A stretch of 64,000 nt of DNA from Leifsonia poae (GCF_027921845.1 NZ_BSEN01000005.1:124001-188000), one strand, 5' to 3'; positions 29,969 to 40,356 are shown, counted from the first letter of the stretch. Numbers and translations: made by a program. The notes: generated by a model from the sequence alone, not told the origin.

Positions 29969-30044
29969 AAGTCCGAGCCGATCGGCACCGAGCTTCCGGA
30001 GTTATACGTCCGGCGGCGGCGTGTCGGCTCGGCGTTCCGGAGTT
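29962..30044 (-). repeat. three-box AACTCCGGAA element, copy 2
   Basis: On the minus strand AACTCCGGA occurs at 30044-30036 and again 41 bp further on at 30003-29995. GCCGACACGCCGC lies between them. A degenerate inverted third box (core TCCGGA at 29964-29969) lies about 33 bp beyond. This is the same arrangement as copies 1 and 3. Confidence 0.72.
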
Positions 30045-30075
30045 GTGCACCGAGCCGAACGACGACCCCAGAAAC

Positions 30076-30107
30076 GAACGACGCCCCGGTCTCCCGGGGC
30101 GTCGTTC
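30076..30107 (-). terminator. clgR terminator hairpin
   Basis: A perfect 14-bp stem (GAACGACGCCCCGG and its complement) with a 4-nt loop lies 13 bp after the clgR stop. On the minus strand it is followed by GTTTCTGG, a weak T-rich stretch. Confidence 0.75.
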
Positions 30108-30119
30108 CTGGTATGTGGA

Positions 30120-30431
30120 TCAGCGTGCGACGAGATCCGCGTCCATCGCGGCGACGAACTCGTCGGGGATGGTGTCGGGGATCATGGGCTCGATGCCCTC
30201 GAGCACCGCGAGCCGGTCTCCCACCTCGCGCATGATGACCGAGATCGGGGTCTCCAGAGCGTCCGCCACCGAGGCGAGGATCTCTGAGGACGCTTCCTTC
30301 TGGCCGCGCTCGACTTCGCTCAGGTAGCCGAGGGCGACACTCGCCTTGCTCGCGACCTGCCGAAGCGTACGGCCTTTCTGCAGGCGGAAGTCCCTGAGCA
30401 CGTCGCCGATTTCCTGACGTACAAGAATCAT
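30120..30431 (-). CDS. clgR: XRE-type HTH regulator, ClgR-like
   Basis: 103 residues starting at the ATG 30431. The XRE helix-turn-helix is LRDFRLQKGRTLRQVASKA...GYLSEVERGQKEAS. The size, the HTH sequence and the cinA-clgR-DUF3046-recA neighbourhood match ClgR, which activates clp protease genes in actinobacteria. The C-terminus ends LVAR rather than an obvious Ala-Ala degradation tag. Confidence 0.85.
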   Translation of the reverse strand: MILVRQEIGDVLRDFRLQKGRTLRQVASKASVALGYLSEVERGQKEASSEILASVADALETPISVIMREVGDRLAVLEGIEPMIPDTIPDEFVAAMDADLVAR

Positions 30432-30587
30432 TGGAGCCTCCTTCTTCAACCCTGCCGACCTATCGGACCATCGATCGGGGATGCCAACACTAGCGCATCC
30501 GTGATGCATACGATATCGACGACGACTGGGCTTTTCTTGTGAATGCATGATCTGTAACAGACCCGAAACAGGCTGTATTCCCACGCT

Positions 30588-31088
30588 TCACATGGGCCCC
30601 GTTTCGAGCGTCGTCGCGACCTCCTCGACGACCCGCTCGACCACCTGCCGGCGGATGCCGGCCCGGTCGCCCGACAGGGCGAGCTCGACCACGCGGGTCC
30701 CCGCTGCGGTGGCGATGCCGACGAACACCGTGCCCACGGCACGACCGCCCTGCGGATCGGGGCCGGCGACTCCCGTTGTCGAGAGGCCGAGATCGGCGGG
30801 GCGTCCGTCGACGGCGAGCTTCAGCCGCACTCCCTCGGCGAGCTGCCGGGCCACCTCGGGGTGCACCGGCCCCTCCGCCGCGAGCAGTTCGGCGTCGACG
30901 CCGAGGAGCGAGTGCTTGAGCCCGGTGGCGTAGACGACGGCGCCGCCGAGCACGACCGCCGACGCACCGGGAACGCTCGTCAGCTCGGCCGTCAGCTCAC
31001 CGCCCGTCAGCGACTCGGCCGCCGCCACCGTGAGCCCGCGCTGGGCGAGCATCCGGATGACGCCCTCGGTGCGCTCAGACGTCGGCAC
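30588..31088 (-). CDS. cinA: CinA C-terminal domain (NMN amidohydrolase-like) protein
   Basis: 166 residues that carry only the CinA C-terminal domain (AAAESLTGGELTAELTSVPGAS, GVAGPDPQGGRAVGTV). The N-terminal molybdopterin-like domain of full CinA is absent, as in many actinobacteria. The domain is known to deamidate NMN in other species. It overlaps the end of pgsA by 14 bp. Confidence 0.9.
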   Translation of the reverse strand: MPTSERTEGVIRMLAQRGLTVAAAESLTGGELTAELTSVPGASAVVLGGAVVYATGLKHSLLGVDAELLAAEGPVHPEVARQLAEGVRLKLAVDGRPADLGLSTTGVAGPDPQGGRAVGTVFVGIATAAGTRVVELALSGDRAGIRRQVVERVVEEVATTLETGPM

Positions 31089-31701
31089 GCTTCGCCTTGT
31101 GGCCCTTCCAGGCCTGCCAGAGGTAATCGAAGCCCGTCACCACCGTGAGGACGACCGCGAGCGTCATCGCGATGCCGTTGAGCCAGTAGATCCAGTCACC
31201 GAACACCGTCCACAGCGGGAAGAGCGCGAGCGAGATGGCAACCGACTGCACGATCGTCTTGAGCTTGCCGCCTCGCGAGGCGGCGATGACGCCCTGCCGG
31301 ATGACGACGAAGCGGTACACGGTGATCCCGACCTCGCGCACCAGGATGACGATGGTCACCCACCAGGGAAGCTCGCCCAGGATGGACAGCGCGATGAGTG
31401 CACCGCCGGTGAGCACCTTGTCGGCGATCGGGTCGAGCAGCTTGCCGAGCTCGGTCACCAGGTTGTTGCGGCGCGCGATGGCCCCGTCCACGCCGTCCGT
31501 GGCGATCGCCAGCACGAAGAGCACGGCGGCTGCCCAGCGGAGCCAGCCGTCGTCGCCGTCGTCGGCGAGCAGCATCCAGACGAACAGCGGAGCGAGGAGG
31601 ATGCGCACCACGGTGATGACGTTGGGCACGTTCCAGTTGCTCGCGGGGTGAGAGGCTCCGCCTCCCGCTATCACCGGCGGAGGCGTTTCGGGCACCGACA
31701 T
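31075..31701 (-). CDS. pgsA: CDP-diacylglycerol-glycerol-3-phosphate 3-phosphatidyltransferase PgsA
   Basis: 208 residues, with several membrane helices. The CDP-alcohol phosphatidyltransferase motif D-x2-DG-x2-AR-x8-G-x3-D-x3-D is visible from TDGVDGAIARRNN to GKLLDPIADK. It makes phosphatidylglycerophosphate. It follows ftsK by 4 bp. Confidence 0.93.
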   Translation of the reverse strand: MSVPETPPPVIAGGGASHPASNWNVPNVITVVRILLAPLFVWMLLADDGDDGWLRWAAAVLFVLAIATDGVDGAIARRNNLVTELGKLLDPIADKVLTGGALIALSILGELPWWVTIVILVREVGITVYRFVVIRQGVIAASRGGKLKTIVQSVAISLALFPLWTVFGDWIYWLNGIAMTLAVVLTVVTGFDYLWQAWKGHKAKRADV

Positions 31702-31705
31702 CGGT

Positions 31706-34510
31706 CTACTCCCTGTCGGTCAGCTGCCAGGCGTCCTCGTCCGAGGTGCCCTCCACTTCAGGATAACCCTCGGTCATGCGCGCCACCGGGTCCCCTGCGT
31801 ACTGGTCGACGTCGTCACGGCCGCCCTGGCCGCCCTGACCGGATGCGGGCGCGGCAGCACCGGGCGGCGGCTCCTGTCCACGGAGCGTGGCCAGGACCGC
31901 CGGGAGCTGTTCGACGGTGACGAGCACATCGCGCGCCTTCGAGCCTTCCGACGGCCCGACGATCTCGCGGGACTCCAGCAGGTCCATCAGGCGCCCGGCT
32001 TTGGCGAATCCGACCCGCAGCTTGCGCTGCAGCATCGAGGTCGATCCGAACTGCGTCGAGACGACCAGTTCGGCCGCCGCGAGCAGCAGCTCGAGGTCGT
32101 CGCCGATGTCGGAGTCGATCTGCTTCTTCTCGGCCGGCGCCGCCACATCCTGGCGGTACTCGGGCCTGGCCTGCCGGGTGACGTGGTCGACGACCTTCTG
32201 GATCTCGGTCTCGTTCACCCACGCGCCCTGCACGCGGATCGCCTTCGACGCGCCCATCGGCAGGAACAGCGCGTCGCCCTGGCCGATCAGCTTGTCGGCG
32301 CCGGGCTGGTCGAGGATGACGCGCGAGTCGGTGACGCTCGTCACGGCGAACGCGAGGCGAGACGGCACGTTCGCCTTGATGAGTCCGGTGACCACGTCGA
32401 CCGACGGCCGCTGCGTCGCCAGCACCAGGTGGATGCCGGAGGCACGAGCGAGCTGGGTGATGCGCACGATCGAGTCCTCGACGTCGCGCGGGGCGACCAT
32501 CATCAGGTCGGCGAGCTCGTCGACGACCACGAGGAGGTACGGGTACGGCTTGAGCTTGCGCTCGCTGCCCGCCGGGAGCACGATCTCGTCGTTGACGACC
32601 GCCTTGTTGAAATCGTCGATGTGGCGGAAGCCGAAGCTCGCCAGATCGTCGTACCGCATGTCCATCTCCTTCACGACCCACTGCAGCGCTTCCGCCGCCT
32701 TCTTGGGGTTCGTGATGATGGGCGTGATCAGATGCGGAACGCCGGCGTAGATCGTGAGTTCGACGCGCTTGGGGTCGATCAGCACCATGCGCACGTCGGC
32801 GGGCTTGGCACGCATCAGCAGGCTGGTGATCATCGAGTTCACGAAGCTCGACTTGCCGGAGCCGGTCGAGCCGGCGACCAGGAGGTGGGGCATCTTGGCG
32901 AGGTTGGCCACGACGTACCCGCCGCCGACGTCTTTGCCGACGCCGATCGTCATGGGATGCGTGCTCTTGGCCGCGGCGCCCGAGCGAAGCACGTCGCCGA
33001 GCGACACGATCTCGCGGTCGGAGTTGGGGATCTCGATGCCGATCGCGCTCTTGCCGGGGATCGGCGAGAGGATGCGCACCTCGTTGCTGGCGACCGCGTA
33101 GGAGAGGTTCTTGCTGAGGGCGGTGACGCGTTCGACCTTGACGCCCGGGCCGAGCTCGATCTCGTACTGGGTGACCGTCGGTCCCCGCGAGTATCCCGTG
33201 ACCTTGGCGTCGACGCTGAACTGCTCGAGCACCTCGGTGATCGACGCGACGATGTCGTCGTTGGCGCTCGACCGGGCCTTGGGCGGCGTGCCGGGCGAGA
33301 GCATCGAGGCGGCGGGGAGCCGGTACGGCGCCGTCGGCTCCTCGGGTGCGGCAGGCACCACCTGGGTCTCGTCGTAATCGTCCACTCCGGGCGTGAAGCC
33401 GGGGAGCACCCCTGGTGCTGTCGGGACTCCTCCGTCGGGCTGAAGCCCCGTCGGGTGGGCGCCGCCGAGTGCGACCTCGCCGGTGAACCGCTTGACCGCC
33501 TCCTCGGCGAGCGCGAGCTCGCCGAGCACCTCGGTGTTGTAGCGGTCGCTGGCCGGATCCGGCTCGAGGGCCGTGGCGAACTCGCCCGTGCCCGCGGCCT
33601 TCTTGCCGAAGATCTCGGTCACGCCATCCGCGATCACCGGGGTGTCGTACGCGGGGTCCTCCTCGCGCTGCGACTTGTTGCGGCGCCACCAAGGGAGGTT
33701 GCCCTCGTCGGGGGCCTCATCGTCGATGCCGTCGAGCTCGACCAGCTGGGTCTTCGCCTCCTTGGCGGCCTGCCGCTCCTCCTCCGTCGGCAGCTGCGCG
33801 CCGAAGAGATAGGCGTAGAGCTCGCGCACCCGGGAGCCGACCTTGTTCGGCGGCGTCTTCGTGATGATGAACAGGCTCAGGATGAGCAGCACCACGATGA
33901 CCGCGCCGGCGCCGTACGGCGTGATGACCAGTGAGAGCGGCGCCGCCAGCAGCCAGCCGAGCACTCCGCCGGCCTCCGCAAGCTTCGCCATGCCGTCGCT
34001 GGGCGACGGGTGCGAGCTGAACAGGTGGCAGAGCCCGGAGATGGTCAGCAGCAGGATGCTCAGCCCGATGCCGATGCGCGTGTTGTCGTGCACCGAGCTC
34101 GGATGCCGGAAGAGCCAGGCCGCGAACAGCACCATGATGACCGGCAGCGCGAACGCGACGCGGCCGAACAGGCCCCCGAAGGTCCAGGCGTCGAGGGTGC
34201 GAGCGATGTCGTTGTCGATGAGGAACCACTCGACCACCGCGCCGGCGATGGCGAGCAGTACCAGGAAGAAGGGGAAGCCGTCGCGGCGCTCCTCTTTGGC
34301 GAGCTTCTCGGGCCCCAGGGCGCGGAAGGCGCCCCCGGTGAGGTGCGCCAGGCCCATCCAGGCGCGGGCGAGGGGATTCGGCGCCGCATCGGCCACCGGA
34401 TAGGCGACCGTCTTCTGAGCCGCGGTCTTCGCCGCCGGCTTGCGCGCGGCCGAACCGCCGCGACCGGAGGAGTTCCGGGCGCGCGATGTCGACTTGGTGC
34501 TCGTAGCCAT
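31706..34510 (-). CDS. ftsK: DNA translocase FtsK
   Basis: 934 residues from ATG 34510. A basic N-terminus is followed by four membrane helices (about 80-240), a linker of about 250 residues, and the motor domain. Walker A is [11 protein letters not shown] near residue 548 and the Walker B/ELADLM region is [12 protein letters not shown] gamma winged-helix domain closes the protein (about 830-910). It pumps chromosomal DNA at the septum and activates XerCD at dif. Confidence 0.95.
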   Translation of the reverse strand: MATSTKSTSRARNSSGRGGSAARKPAAKTAAQKTVAYPVADAAPNPLARAWMGLAHLTGGAFRALGPEKLAKEERRDGFPFFLVLLAIAGAVVEWFLIDNDIARTLDAWTFGGLFGRVAFALPVIMVLFAAWLFRHPSSVHDNTRIGIGLSILLLTISGLCHLFSSHPSPSDGMAKLAEAGGVLGWLLAAPLSLVITPYGAGAVIVVLLILSLFIITKTPPNKVGSRVRELYAYLFGAQLPTEEERQAAKEAKTQLVELDGIDDEAPDEGNLPWWRRNKSQREEDPAYDTPVIADGVTEIFGKKAAGTGEFATALEPDPASDRYNTEVLGELALAEEAVKRFTGEVALGGAHPTGLQPDGGVPTAPGVLPGFTPGVDDYDETQVVPAAPEEPTAPYRLPAASMLSPGTPPKARSSANDDIVASITEVLEQFSVDAKVTGYSRGPTVTQYEIELGPGVKVERVTALSKNLSYAVASNEVRILSPIPGKSAIGIEIPNSDREIVSLGDVLRSGAAAKSTHPMTIGVGKDVGGGYVVANLAKMPHLLVAGSTGSGKSSFVNSMITSLLMRAKPADVRMVLIDPKRVELTIYAGVPHLITPIITNPKKAAEALQWVVKEMDMRYDDLASFGFRHIDDFNKAVVNDEIVLPAGSERKLKPYPYLLVVVDELADLMMVAPRDVEDSIVRITQLARASGIHLVLATQRPSVDVVTGLIKANVPSRLAFAVTSVTDSRVILDQPGADKLIGQGDALFLPMGASKAIRVQGAWVNETEIQKVVDHVTRQARPEYRQDVAAPAEKKQIDSDIGDDLELLLAAAELVVSTQFGSTSMLQRKLRVGFAKAGRLMDLLESREIVGPSEGSKARDVLVTVEQLPAVLATLRGQEPPPGAAAPASGQGGQGGRDDVDQYAGDPVARMTEGYPEVEGTSDEDAWQLTDRE

Positions 34511-34613
34511 AGGGTCAACGGTACTTCGCACCCCCGCCATCCGGCCGTCACCGCGCTGAGTTGCACGAAATCGCCGCGCCGTGCGGGCTGCGGGCATCCG
34601 GGCTCGCCGCGGG

Positions 34614-35105
34614 TCAGTGGACGGAGCGCACCATGGTGTCGGAGTTCTCGCCCGAATCGACCGTCACATAGCCCTCGCTGATGTAGAGCCGCTGCGCGAA
34701 GTTCGCCCGCTCGACGCTCAGGCTCAGGCGGGAGTGCCCGGATGCGCCCGCTTGGCGCGCGACCGCCTGCAGCAGGGAGCGGCCGACGCCCTGCGCACGC
34801 CACTGCGAGTTCACCCCGAGGGTGAGCTCGGGCACCCCCGGTGCGACGAAGCCGTAGCCGGGCTCGTTCGCGGGGAACAGCCGCCCCCAGCACGCGCCGA
34901 CCGCGACGCCGTGGGCGTCCACTGCGATCGATCCGAAGTCGCCCGGGCGCATCCAGCCGGAGATGTACCGGGAGACGGTCGGGTCTTCGAGCACCGTCAC
35001 CCGCGGGCGCACCCGCACGGGGTTCCAGTTGGACGCCTCGATGAGCATGTCGGCGAGAAACCGTGCATCCTCGCTCACGGCCGGCCTGATCTGGAACGGA
35101 CTCAT
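34614..35105 (-). CDS. GNAT family N-acetyltransferase
   Basis: 163 residues. The acetyl-CoA loop is [17 protein letters not shown], with [20 protein letters not shown] after it. The Asn-Pro-rich start ([12 protein letters not shown]) is typical of one GNAT subgroup. The acceptor is unknown. It lies between RNase J and ftsK with 46 and 103 bp gaps. Confidence 0.87.
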   Translation of the reverse strand: MSPFQIRPAVSEDARFLADMLIEASNWNPVRVRPRVTVLEDPTVSRYISGWMRPGDFGSIAVDAHGVAVGACWGRLFPANEPGYGFVAPGVPELTLGVNSQWRAQGVGRSLLQAVARQAGASGHSRLSLSVERANFAQRLYISEGYVTVDSGENSDTMVRSVH

Positions 35106-35151
35106 AGCGGAACGCTACTCGGGTGCGCGTTTCGTGCGGGTAACAACCAGC

Positions 35152-36828
35152 TCACGCCTCGATCACGAGGGGGACGATCATCGGGCGACGGCGGTAGCTC
35201 GTGTTCACCCAGCGGCCGACCGTGCGCCGCACGACCTGCGACAGGGCGTGCGAGTCGCGGACGCCGTTGTGGGCCGCGTCGGCGAGCGCCGCAGCGATCT
35301 TCGGCTTGACCGCGTCGAACACGGCGTCGTCCTCGGCGAAGCCGCGGGCGTGGATCTCCGGGCCCGTGACGATGCGGCCGGTCGCGGCCTCCACGACGAC
35401 GATGATCGAGATGAAGCCCTCCTCGCCGAGGATCCGGCGGTCTTTGAGGTCGGCGTCGGTGATCTCGCCGACGCTGGAGCCGTCGACGTACACGAAGCCG
35501 AGGTCGAGCTGGCCGACGATCCTGGCGACGCCGTCGCGCAGGTCGATCACGGTGCCGTCCTCGGCCAGGATCGTGTTCTGCTCGGGCACACCGGTGTCCA
35601 TCGCCAGGCGCGCGTTGGCGACCAGGTGGCGGTACTCGCCGTGCACCGGCATCACGTTCTTGGGCTTCAGGATGTTGTAGCAGTAGAGCAGCTCGCCGGC
35701 GGCCGCGTGGCCGGAGACGTGCACCTTGGCGTTGCCCTTGTGCACGACGTTGGCGCCGAGCTTGGTGAGGCCGTCGATCACCCGGTACACCGCGTTCTCG
35801 TTGCCCGGGATCAGGCTGGAGGCCAGGATGACCGTGTCGCCGGGCCCGACCTCGATCTGGTGATCGAGGTTGGCCATGCGCGCGAGCACCGCCATCGGCT
35901 CGCCTTGCGATCCGGTCGACATGTAGACGATCTCATCCTCGGGGAGGTCGGACGCCTTCTTGTAGTCGATCAGCACGCCCTCCGGAACCTTGAGGTACCC
36001 GAGGTCCGCGGCGATGGTCATGTTGCGCACCATCGAGCGGCCGAGCAGCGCGACCCGTCGGCCGTTCGCCGCCGCGGCGTCGAGCACCTGCTGCACACGG
36101 TGCACGTGGCTCGAGAAGCTCGCGACGATGACACGGCGCGGGGCGCGCGCGATGACGTTGTCGAGCACCGGGCCGATCGAGCGCTCGAGCGGCGTGAAGC
36201 CGGGGACGTCGGCGTTCGTGGAGTCGGCGAGGAACAGGTCGACACCCTTCTCGCCGAGCCGGGCGAACGCGCGCAGGTCGGTGAGGCGGTCGTCGAGCGG
36301 CAGCTGGTCCATCTTGAAGTCGCCGGTGTGCAGCACGACGCCGGCCGGCGTGGTGATGGCGACGGCGAGGGCATCCGGGATCGAGTGGTTGACCGCGACG
36401 AACTCGAGGTCGAACGGGCCGAGCTGCTCGGTCTGCCCCTCCTTGACGGTGAGGCTGTACGGCTGGATGCGGTGCTCCTTGAGCTTGGCCTCCACCAGGG
36501 CGAGCGTCAGGCCCGAACCGATCAGCGGGATGTCGGCGCGCAGCTTGAGCAGGTACGGCACGGCGCCGATGTGGTCTTCGTGACCATGGGTGAGGACGAC
36601 GCCGACGATGTCGTCGAGGCGGTCGCGCACGGGCGCGAAGTCCGGGAGGATCAGGTCGACGCCGGGCTGATTCTCCTCAGGGAAGAGGACGCCGCAGTCG
36701 ACGATCAGGATCTTGCCTTCGTATTCGAAGACGGTCATGTTGCGGCCGATCTCTCCGAGACCGCCGGTGGGGATGATCCGCAGTGTGCCCGGTTCGAGGG
36801 TGGGCGGATCGGAGACGAGGTTGGGCAT
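35152..36828 (-). CDS. rnj: ribonuclease J
   Basis: 558 residues, the usual RNase J length. The metallo-beta-lactamase HxHxDH is LTHGHEDHIG, followed by beta-CASP motifs including HTGDFKMDQ and VHVSGHAAAGE. It is a 5'-3' exo- and endoribonuclease in RNA turnover and rRNA maturation. It lies 69 bp after dapA on the same strand, an arrangement shared by many actinobacteria. Confidence 0.94.
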   Translation of the reverse strand: MPNLVSDPPTLEPGTLRIIPTGGLGEIGRNMTVFEYEGKILIVDCGVLFPEENQPGVDLILPDFAPVRDRLDDIVGVVLTHGHEDHIGAVPYLLKLRADIPLIGSGLTLALVEAKLKEHRIQPYSLTVKEGQTEQLGPFDLEFVAVNHSIPDALAVAITTPAGVVLHTGDFKMDQLPLDDRLTDLRAFARLGEKGVDLFLADSTNADVPGFTPLERSIGPVLDNVIARAPRRVIVASFSSHVHRVQQVLDAAAANGRRVALLGRSMVRNMTIAADLGYLKVPEGVLIDYKKASDLPEDEIVYMSTGSQGEPMAVLARMANLDHQIEVGPGDTVILASSLIPGNENAVYRVIDGLTKLGANVVHKGNAKVHVSGHAAAGELLYCYNILKPKNVMPVHGEYRHLVANARLAMDTGVPEQNTILAEDGTVIDLRDGVARIVGQLDLGFVYVDGSSVGEITDADLKDRRILGEEGFISIIVVVEAATGRIVTGPEIHARGFAEDDAVFDAVKPKIAAALADAAHNGVRDSHALSQVVRRTVGRWVNTSYRRRPMIVPLVIEA

Positions 36829-36897
36829 GTGCCCTCCTATACGTGTTGCGGGCGCTTGGGCGCCTCTGGGTGGTGCGGGCCTCGCAGTGGCGGGCCC

Positions 36898-37875
36898 CTA
36901 GCGTGTGGTTCCGGCGATCTTGGGCAGTGCGCCGCCGGCGGCGGCGTTGCGATCGGGACGGAAGTTGGAGAAGTCGACGCCCGGGATGTTCTTGACCAGA
37001 TCGAGTTCGTCTTCGATCTGAGCAGCTTCCCACTCTTCCGGGCCGACGAGCGGCAGGCGCACGCGCGGGCTCGAGATCCGGCCGAGCCCGTGCAGGATGT
37101 ACTTGGCCGCCACGGTGCCGGGAACGTGCGTCATCACGGCGCGCACCAGCGGTTCGAGCTGCTGGTGCGCTGCGGTCGCCGTCGCCAGGTCGCCCGCGTT
37201 CACCGCGTCGACGATCTGCCGGTACGGCCGCGCCGCGACGTTGGCAGTGACACCGATCAGGCCGGTCGCGCCGATCGCCAGGTGTGGGAGCACGTTCGCG
37301 TCGTCGCCGGAGAAGTACATCAGGTCGGTCTGGTTGAGCACCCGGCTGACCTCGCTGAAGTCGCCCTTGGCGTCTTTGATGGCGAGCACGTTGGGGTGCT
37401 TGGCGATCCGGAGGATCGTCTCGTACTTGATCGGGACGCCGGTGCGTCCCGGGATGTCGTAGAGGATGACGGGCAGGTCGGTGGAGTCCGCGATCATGCG
37501 GAAATGCGTCAGGATGCCCGCCTGGGTCGGCTTGTTGTAATACGGAGTGACGATCATCACGCCGTCGGCGCCGGCCTTCTCGCTCTGCTGATAGAGCTGG
37601 ATGGCGTGCGCCGTCTCGTTCGAGCCACCGCCGGTGATGATCTTCGCGCGGCCGGCGGCGACCTCTTTGCCGACCTCGACCAGCCGGAGCTTCTCCTGGT
37701 CAGTGAGGGTCGAGGTCTCCCCCGTCGTGCCGGTGACGACGATGCCGTCGGCCCCCGCCTGGATGACGTCGTCGATGTGCTTCTCCACGCCGGCCCAGTC
37801 GACTTCGCCGTCGGCGGTGAACGGGGTGACCAGGGCGACCAGCACCTGGCCGAACGGGTTCGCGGAGTTCGACAT
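36898..37875 (-). CDS. dapA: 4-hydroxy-tetrahydrodipicolinate synthase DapA
   Basis: 325 residues, TIM barrel. VTGTTGETSTLTDQEK holds the substrate-binding threonines, ILYDIPGRTGV the catalytic Tyr region, and VLAIKDAKGD the Schiff-base Lys. It commits pyruvate and aspartate semialdehyde to DAP/lysine. It leads dapA-rnj and is divergent from the thioredoxin gene. Confidence 0.96.
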   Translation of the reverse strand: MSNSANPFGQVLVALVTPFTADGEVDWAGVEKHIDDVIQAGADGIVVTGTTGETSTLTDQEKLRLVEVGKEVAAGRAKIITGGGSNETAHAIQLYQQSEKAGADGVMIVTPYYNKPTQAGILTHFRMIADSTDLPVILYDIPGRTGVPIKYETILRIAKHPNVLAIKDAKGDFSEVSRVLNQTDLMYFSGDDANVLPHLAIGATGLIGVTANVAARPYRQIVDAVNAGDLATATAAHQQLEPLVRAVMTHVPGTVAAKYILHGLGRISSPRVRLPLVGPEEWEAAQIEDELDLVKNIPGVDFSNFRPDRNAAAGGALPKIAGTTR

Positions 37876-37968
37876 GCCTTTAGGCTAGCGGTTCGCGCTG
37901 AACGGCCGACGCGTAATCTGCTGTCACAGTCGGCTCCGCCCCCTCGTTCGCGCGTAGTGTCACCGGAC

Positions 37969-38412
37969 ATGAACGGGTTGGCCGCCGCCGCTGTGCTGCT
38001 CGGGCTGGTCGTCGTCGCGACCGCCGCGGGCCTGGTGTGGCGCGCCCGCACCGGACGCGCCCGACGGATGACCGGCGGGCGCACGATCGCGGCCTCGGAT
38101 GTCGGCGCCGACGCATTCGGAACCGGCGCGACCCTGCTCCAGTTCTCCACCGAGTTCTGCGCACCCTGCCGGTCGACCGCGCGGGTGCTCGGCGAGATCG
38201 GCAGCACGACGGACGGGGTGGAGCACGTCGAGATCGACCTCACCGATCGGCCCGACCTCGCCGGCCGGTTCGGCATCCTGCAGACACCGACCACCTTCGT
38301 GCTCGACGCCGCCGGCGCCGTGCACGCGCGCATCGGAGGCGCCGTGCGCGCCGACGAGGTGCGCTCCGCCCTCGACGACCTCCTCGGGAGAGACCGTGTC
38401 CGCACCGACTGA
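37969..38412 (+). CDS. thioredoxin family protein, membrane-anchored
   Basis: 147 residues. One membrane helix (about 3-21) precedes a thioredoxin fold with the active site FCAPCR and the cis-Pro segment LQTPTTFVLD. The anchor would place the domain outside the membrane or at its surface. It overlaps DUF4395 by 17 bp, a common pairing. Confidence 0.88.
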   Translation: MNGLAAAAVLLGLVVVATAAGLVWRARTGRARRMTGGRTIAASDVGADAFGTGATLLQFSTEFCAPCRSTARVLGEIGSTTDGVEHVEIDLTDRPDLAGRFGILQTPTTFVLDAAGAVHARIGGAVRADEVRSALDDLLGRDRVRTD

Positions 38413-38872
38413 TCAGAACGGCATCGATCCGCGTTCCCCGCGCTTCGGCGCCGGCATCACCGCCGTGCTCCTCCTCATCGACGTGTTCCTCGGGCTGGTC
38501 GGTGCGACCGCGGCGGCCGCCATCCTGCTCCTGGCGATCGCCTTGCTGTTCGCCTGGGGTGCGTTCGCGGGCATCCGGCGCCATCCGTACGGCGTGCTGT
38601 TCCGCACCGTCGTGCGGCCACGGCTCTCGCCGCCGACGGAACGCGAGGACCCGGCGCCGCCCACCTTCGCGCAGGGCGTCGGCCTCGTGGTGACCGGTCT
38701 CGGCCTCGTGCTCTTCCTGCTCGGCGTCCCCTACGCGCTCCCGATCGCGGCGTCGCTCGCGTTCGTCGCGGCGTTCCTCAATGCGGTCTTCGGCTACTGC
38801 CTGGGCTGCCAGATCTACCTGCTGCTCGTGCGCGCCGGTCTCATCCGCCGACGCAGCGCCACGGTCGCCTGA
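38396..38872 (+). CDS. DUF4395 family membrane protein
   Basis: 158 residues from a GTG with GGGAG upstream, starting inside the thioredoxin gene. Several hydrophobic helices are present, and the C-terminal FGYCLGCQIYLL is the conserved CxGC-type motif of DUF4395. The coupling to a thioredoxin gene suggests a thiol-redox role at the membrane; the reaction is unknown. Confidence 0.87.
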   Translation: MSAPTDQNGIDPRSPRFGAGITAVLLLIDVFLGLVGATAAAAILLLAIALLFAWGAFAGIRRHPYGVLFRTVVRPRLSPPTEREDPAPPTFAQGVGLVVTGLGLVLFLLGVPYALPIAASLAFVAAFLNAVFGYCLGCQIYLLLVRAGLIRRRSATVA

Positions 38873-39011
38873 CGGCTCCCGGTCCTCCTGGCATCACCGT
38901 GACGGGCCCGTTTCCGGGAATCGCCCGTGCACCGGCTGCACGGTCGGAGGCCGTCGATAGGCTTGTGCAGCCGCCGATGAGGGATCGGCGCCCCGACAAC
39001 AGGAGGTCTCC

Positions 39012-39437
39012 ATGGCAGTCACGAGCGAAGCAACAACGGTCTGGAACGGCGATCTGAAGTCGGGCTCCGGCACCGTCTCCCTCGATTCCTCGAAGGCGGC
39101 GCAGTTCCCGGTCACCTGGGCGGCGCGCTCGCAGGGCGGCACCGACATCACCACCCCGGAGGAGCTGCTCGGCGCCGCGCACTCGGCCTGCTTCTCGATG
39201 GCGTTCTCGAACATCCTCACCTCGTTCGGCAACGCGCCGGAGAGCATCCGGGTCACCGCCGCGGTCGGTTTCGATCCCGCTCAGGGCGTCACCGGCAGCC
39301 ACCTCACCGTGGAGGCGACCGTTCCCGGCCTGTCCGGGGAGGATTTCCAGCGCCTGGCCGACGAGGCCAAGGCGACCTGCCCGGTGTCGCGCGCCCTGGT
39401 CGGCATCCCGATCACGCTCGACGCACGCCTGGTCTAG
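39012..39437 (+). CDS. OsmC family peroxiredoxin
   Basis: 141 residues. GAAHSACFSMAFSN carries the first active-site Cys and KATCPVSRAL the second; both are needed for hydroperoxide reduction. AGGAGG lies 5 nt upstream of the ATG. It is followed after 4 bp by the TIGR01777 gene. Confidence 0.93.
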   Translation: MAVTSEATTVWNGDLKSGSGTVSLDSSKAAQFPVTWAARSQGGTDITTPEELLGAAHSACFSMAFSNILTSFGNAPESIRVTAAVGFDPAQGVTGSHLTVEATVPGLSGEDFQRLADEAKATCPVSRALVGIPITLDARLV

Positions 39438-39441
39438 CGTC

Positions 39442-40344
39442 GTGAAGGTGCTCATCGCCGGCGCCTCCGGCATGATCGGCACCGAGGTTTCGGCGCAGCT
39501 GCACGCCGCCGGCCACGATGTCCTGCGACTCGTTCGCCGCGAGCCCCGCGGCAGCGACGAGTTCAACTGGGCGCCGGCCTCCCGCATGATCGACTTCACG
39601 CTCATGGACCGGGTCGACGCCGTGATCAACCTGTCGGGGGCGTCGCTCAGCAGGCTGCCGTGGACCGCCGGTTACAAGCGGCAGATCCTGTCGTCCCGCC
39701 TCGACGCCACGCACACCCTCACCGACGCCATGCGGATGGCCGCGCATCCGCCCGCCGTGTTCGTGAGCGGCTCGGCCGTCGGCTACTACGGCGACCGGCC
39801 CGGGCAGAAGCTCACCGAGACGGCGATCAAGGGCACCGGCTACCTGTCGGACGTCGTGGAGGCCTGGGAGTCGGCGGCTCATCTCGCCCCGGAGAAGACC
39901 CGGGTGGTCACCATCCGGAGCGGGGTCGTCGTCGGGCGCGGTGGGGCCATGAAGCCGCTGCTGCCGATGGCGAAGCTCGGCCTCGCGGGACCGATCGGCG
40001 GCGGGGGCCAGCACTGGCCGTGGATCAGCCTGCACGACGAGGGCGCCGCGATCGTGCACCTGCTCTCGTCGTCCATCACAGGCCCCGTCAACCTCGCCGG
40101 TCCGACGCCGGCGACGGCAGATGCGGTGCTCCGCGCCCTCGCGCGTGCGACCCACCGCCCGTACGGGCTTCCGCTGCCGGAGAAGGTCGTCGAACTCGCG
40201 CTTCAGGATGCCGGGCACGAACTGCTGCTCTCGAGCCAGAAGGTGATCCCCGCGAAACTCCTCGCCGACGGTTTCGAGTTCCGGGATCGCACCGTGCAGG
40301 ACGCGATGGACCGGCTCGTCGCCGCGAAGGCCGCCGCGAACTAG
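39442..40344 (+). CDS. TIGR01777 family NAD-binding oxidoreductase
   Basis: 300 residues from a GTG. The Rossmann start is LIAGASGMIGTEV; NLSGASLSRLPWTAGYK and GPIGGGGQHWPWI are TIGR01777 blocks. The YYG in SGSAVGYYGDRPG sits where the SDR catalytic tyrosine is expected. The family is linked to cell-division-inhibitor-like SulA annotations in error; a sugar-nucleotide or other epimerase role is only a family guess. Confidence 0.88.
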   Translation: MKVLIAGASGMIGTEVSAQLHAAGHDVLRLVRREPRGSDEFNWAPASRMIDFTLMDRVDAVINLSGASLSRLPWTAGYKRQILSSRLDATHTLTDAMRMAAHPPAVFVSGSAVGYYGDRPGQKLTETAIKGTGYLSDVVEAWESAAHLAPEKTRVVTIRSGVVVGRGGAMKPLLPMAKLGLAGPIGGGGQHWPWISLHDEGAAIVHLLSSSITGPVNLAGPTPATADAVLRALARATHRPYGLPLPEKVVELALQDAGHELLLSSQKVIPAKLLADGFEFRDRTVQDAMDRLVAAKAAAN

Positions 40345-40356
40345 GGCGGCGCCGCG

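Noticed and set aside
34963-38412. Very long plus-strand frame (over 1100 codons) antisense to rnj and dapA
   Set aside because: Low-complexity composition with repeated Asp/Val/Arg runs and full overlap with two well-supported minus-strand genes; a shadow of the high GC content.
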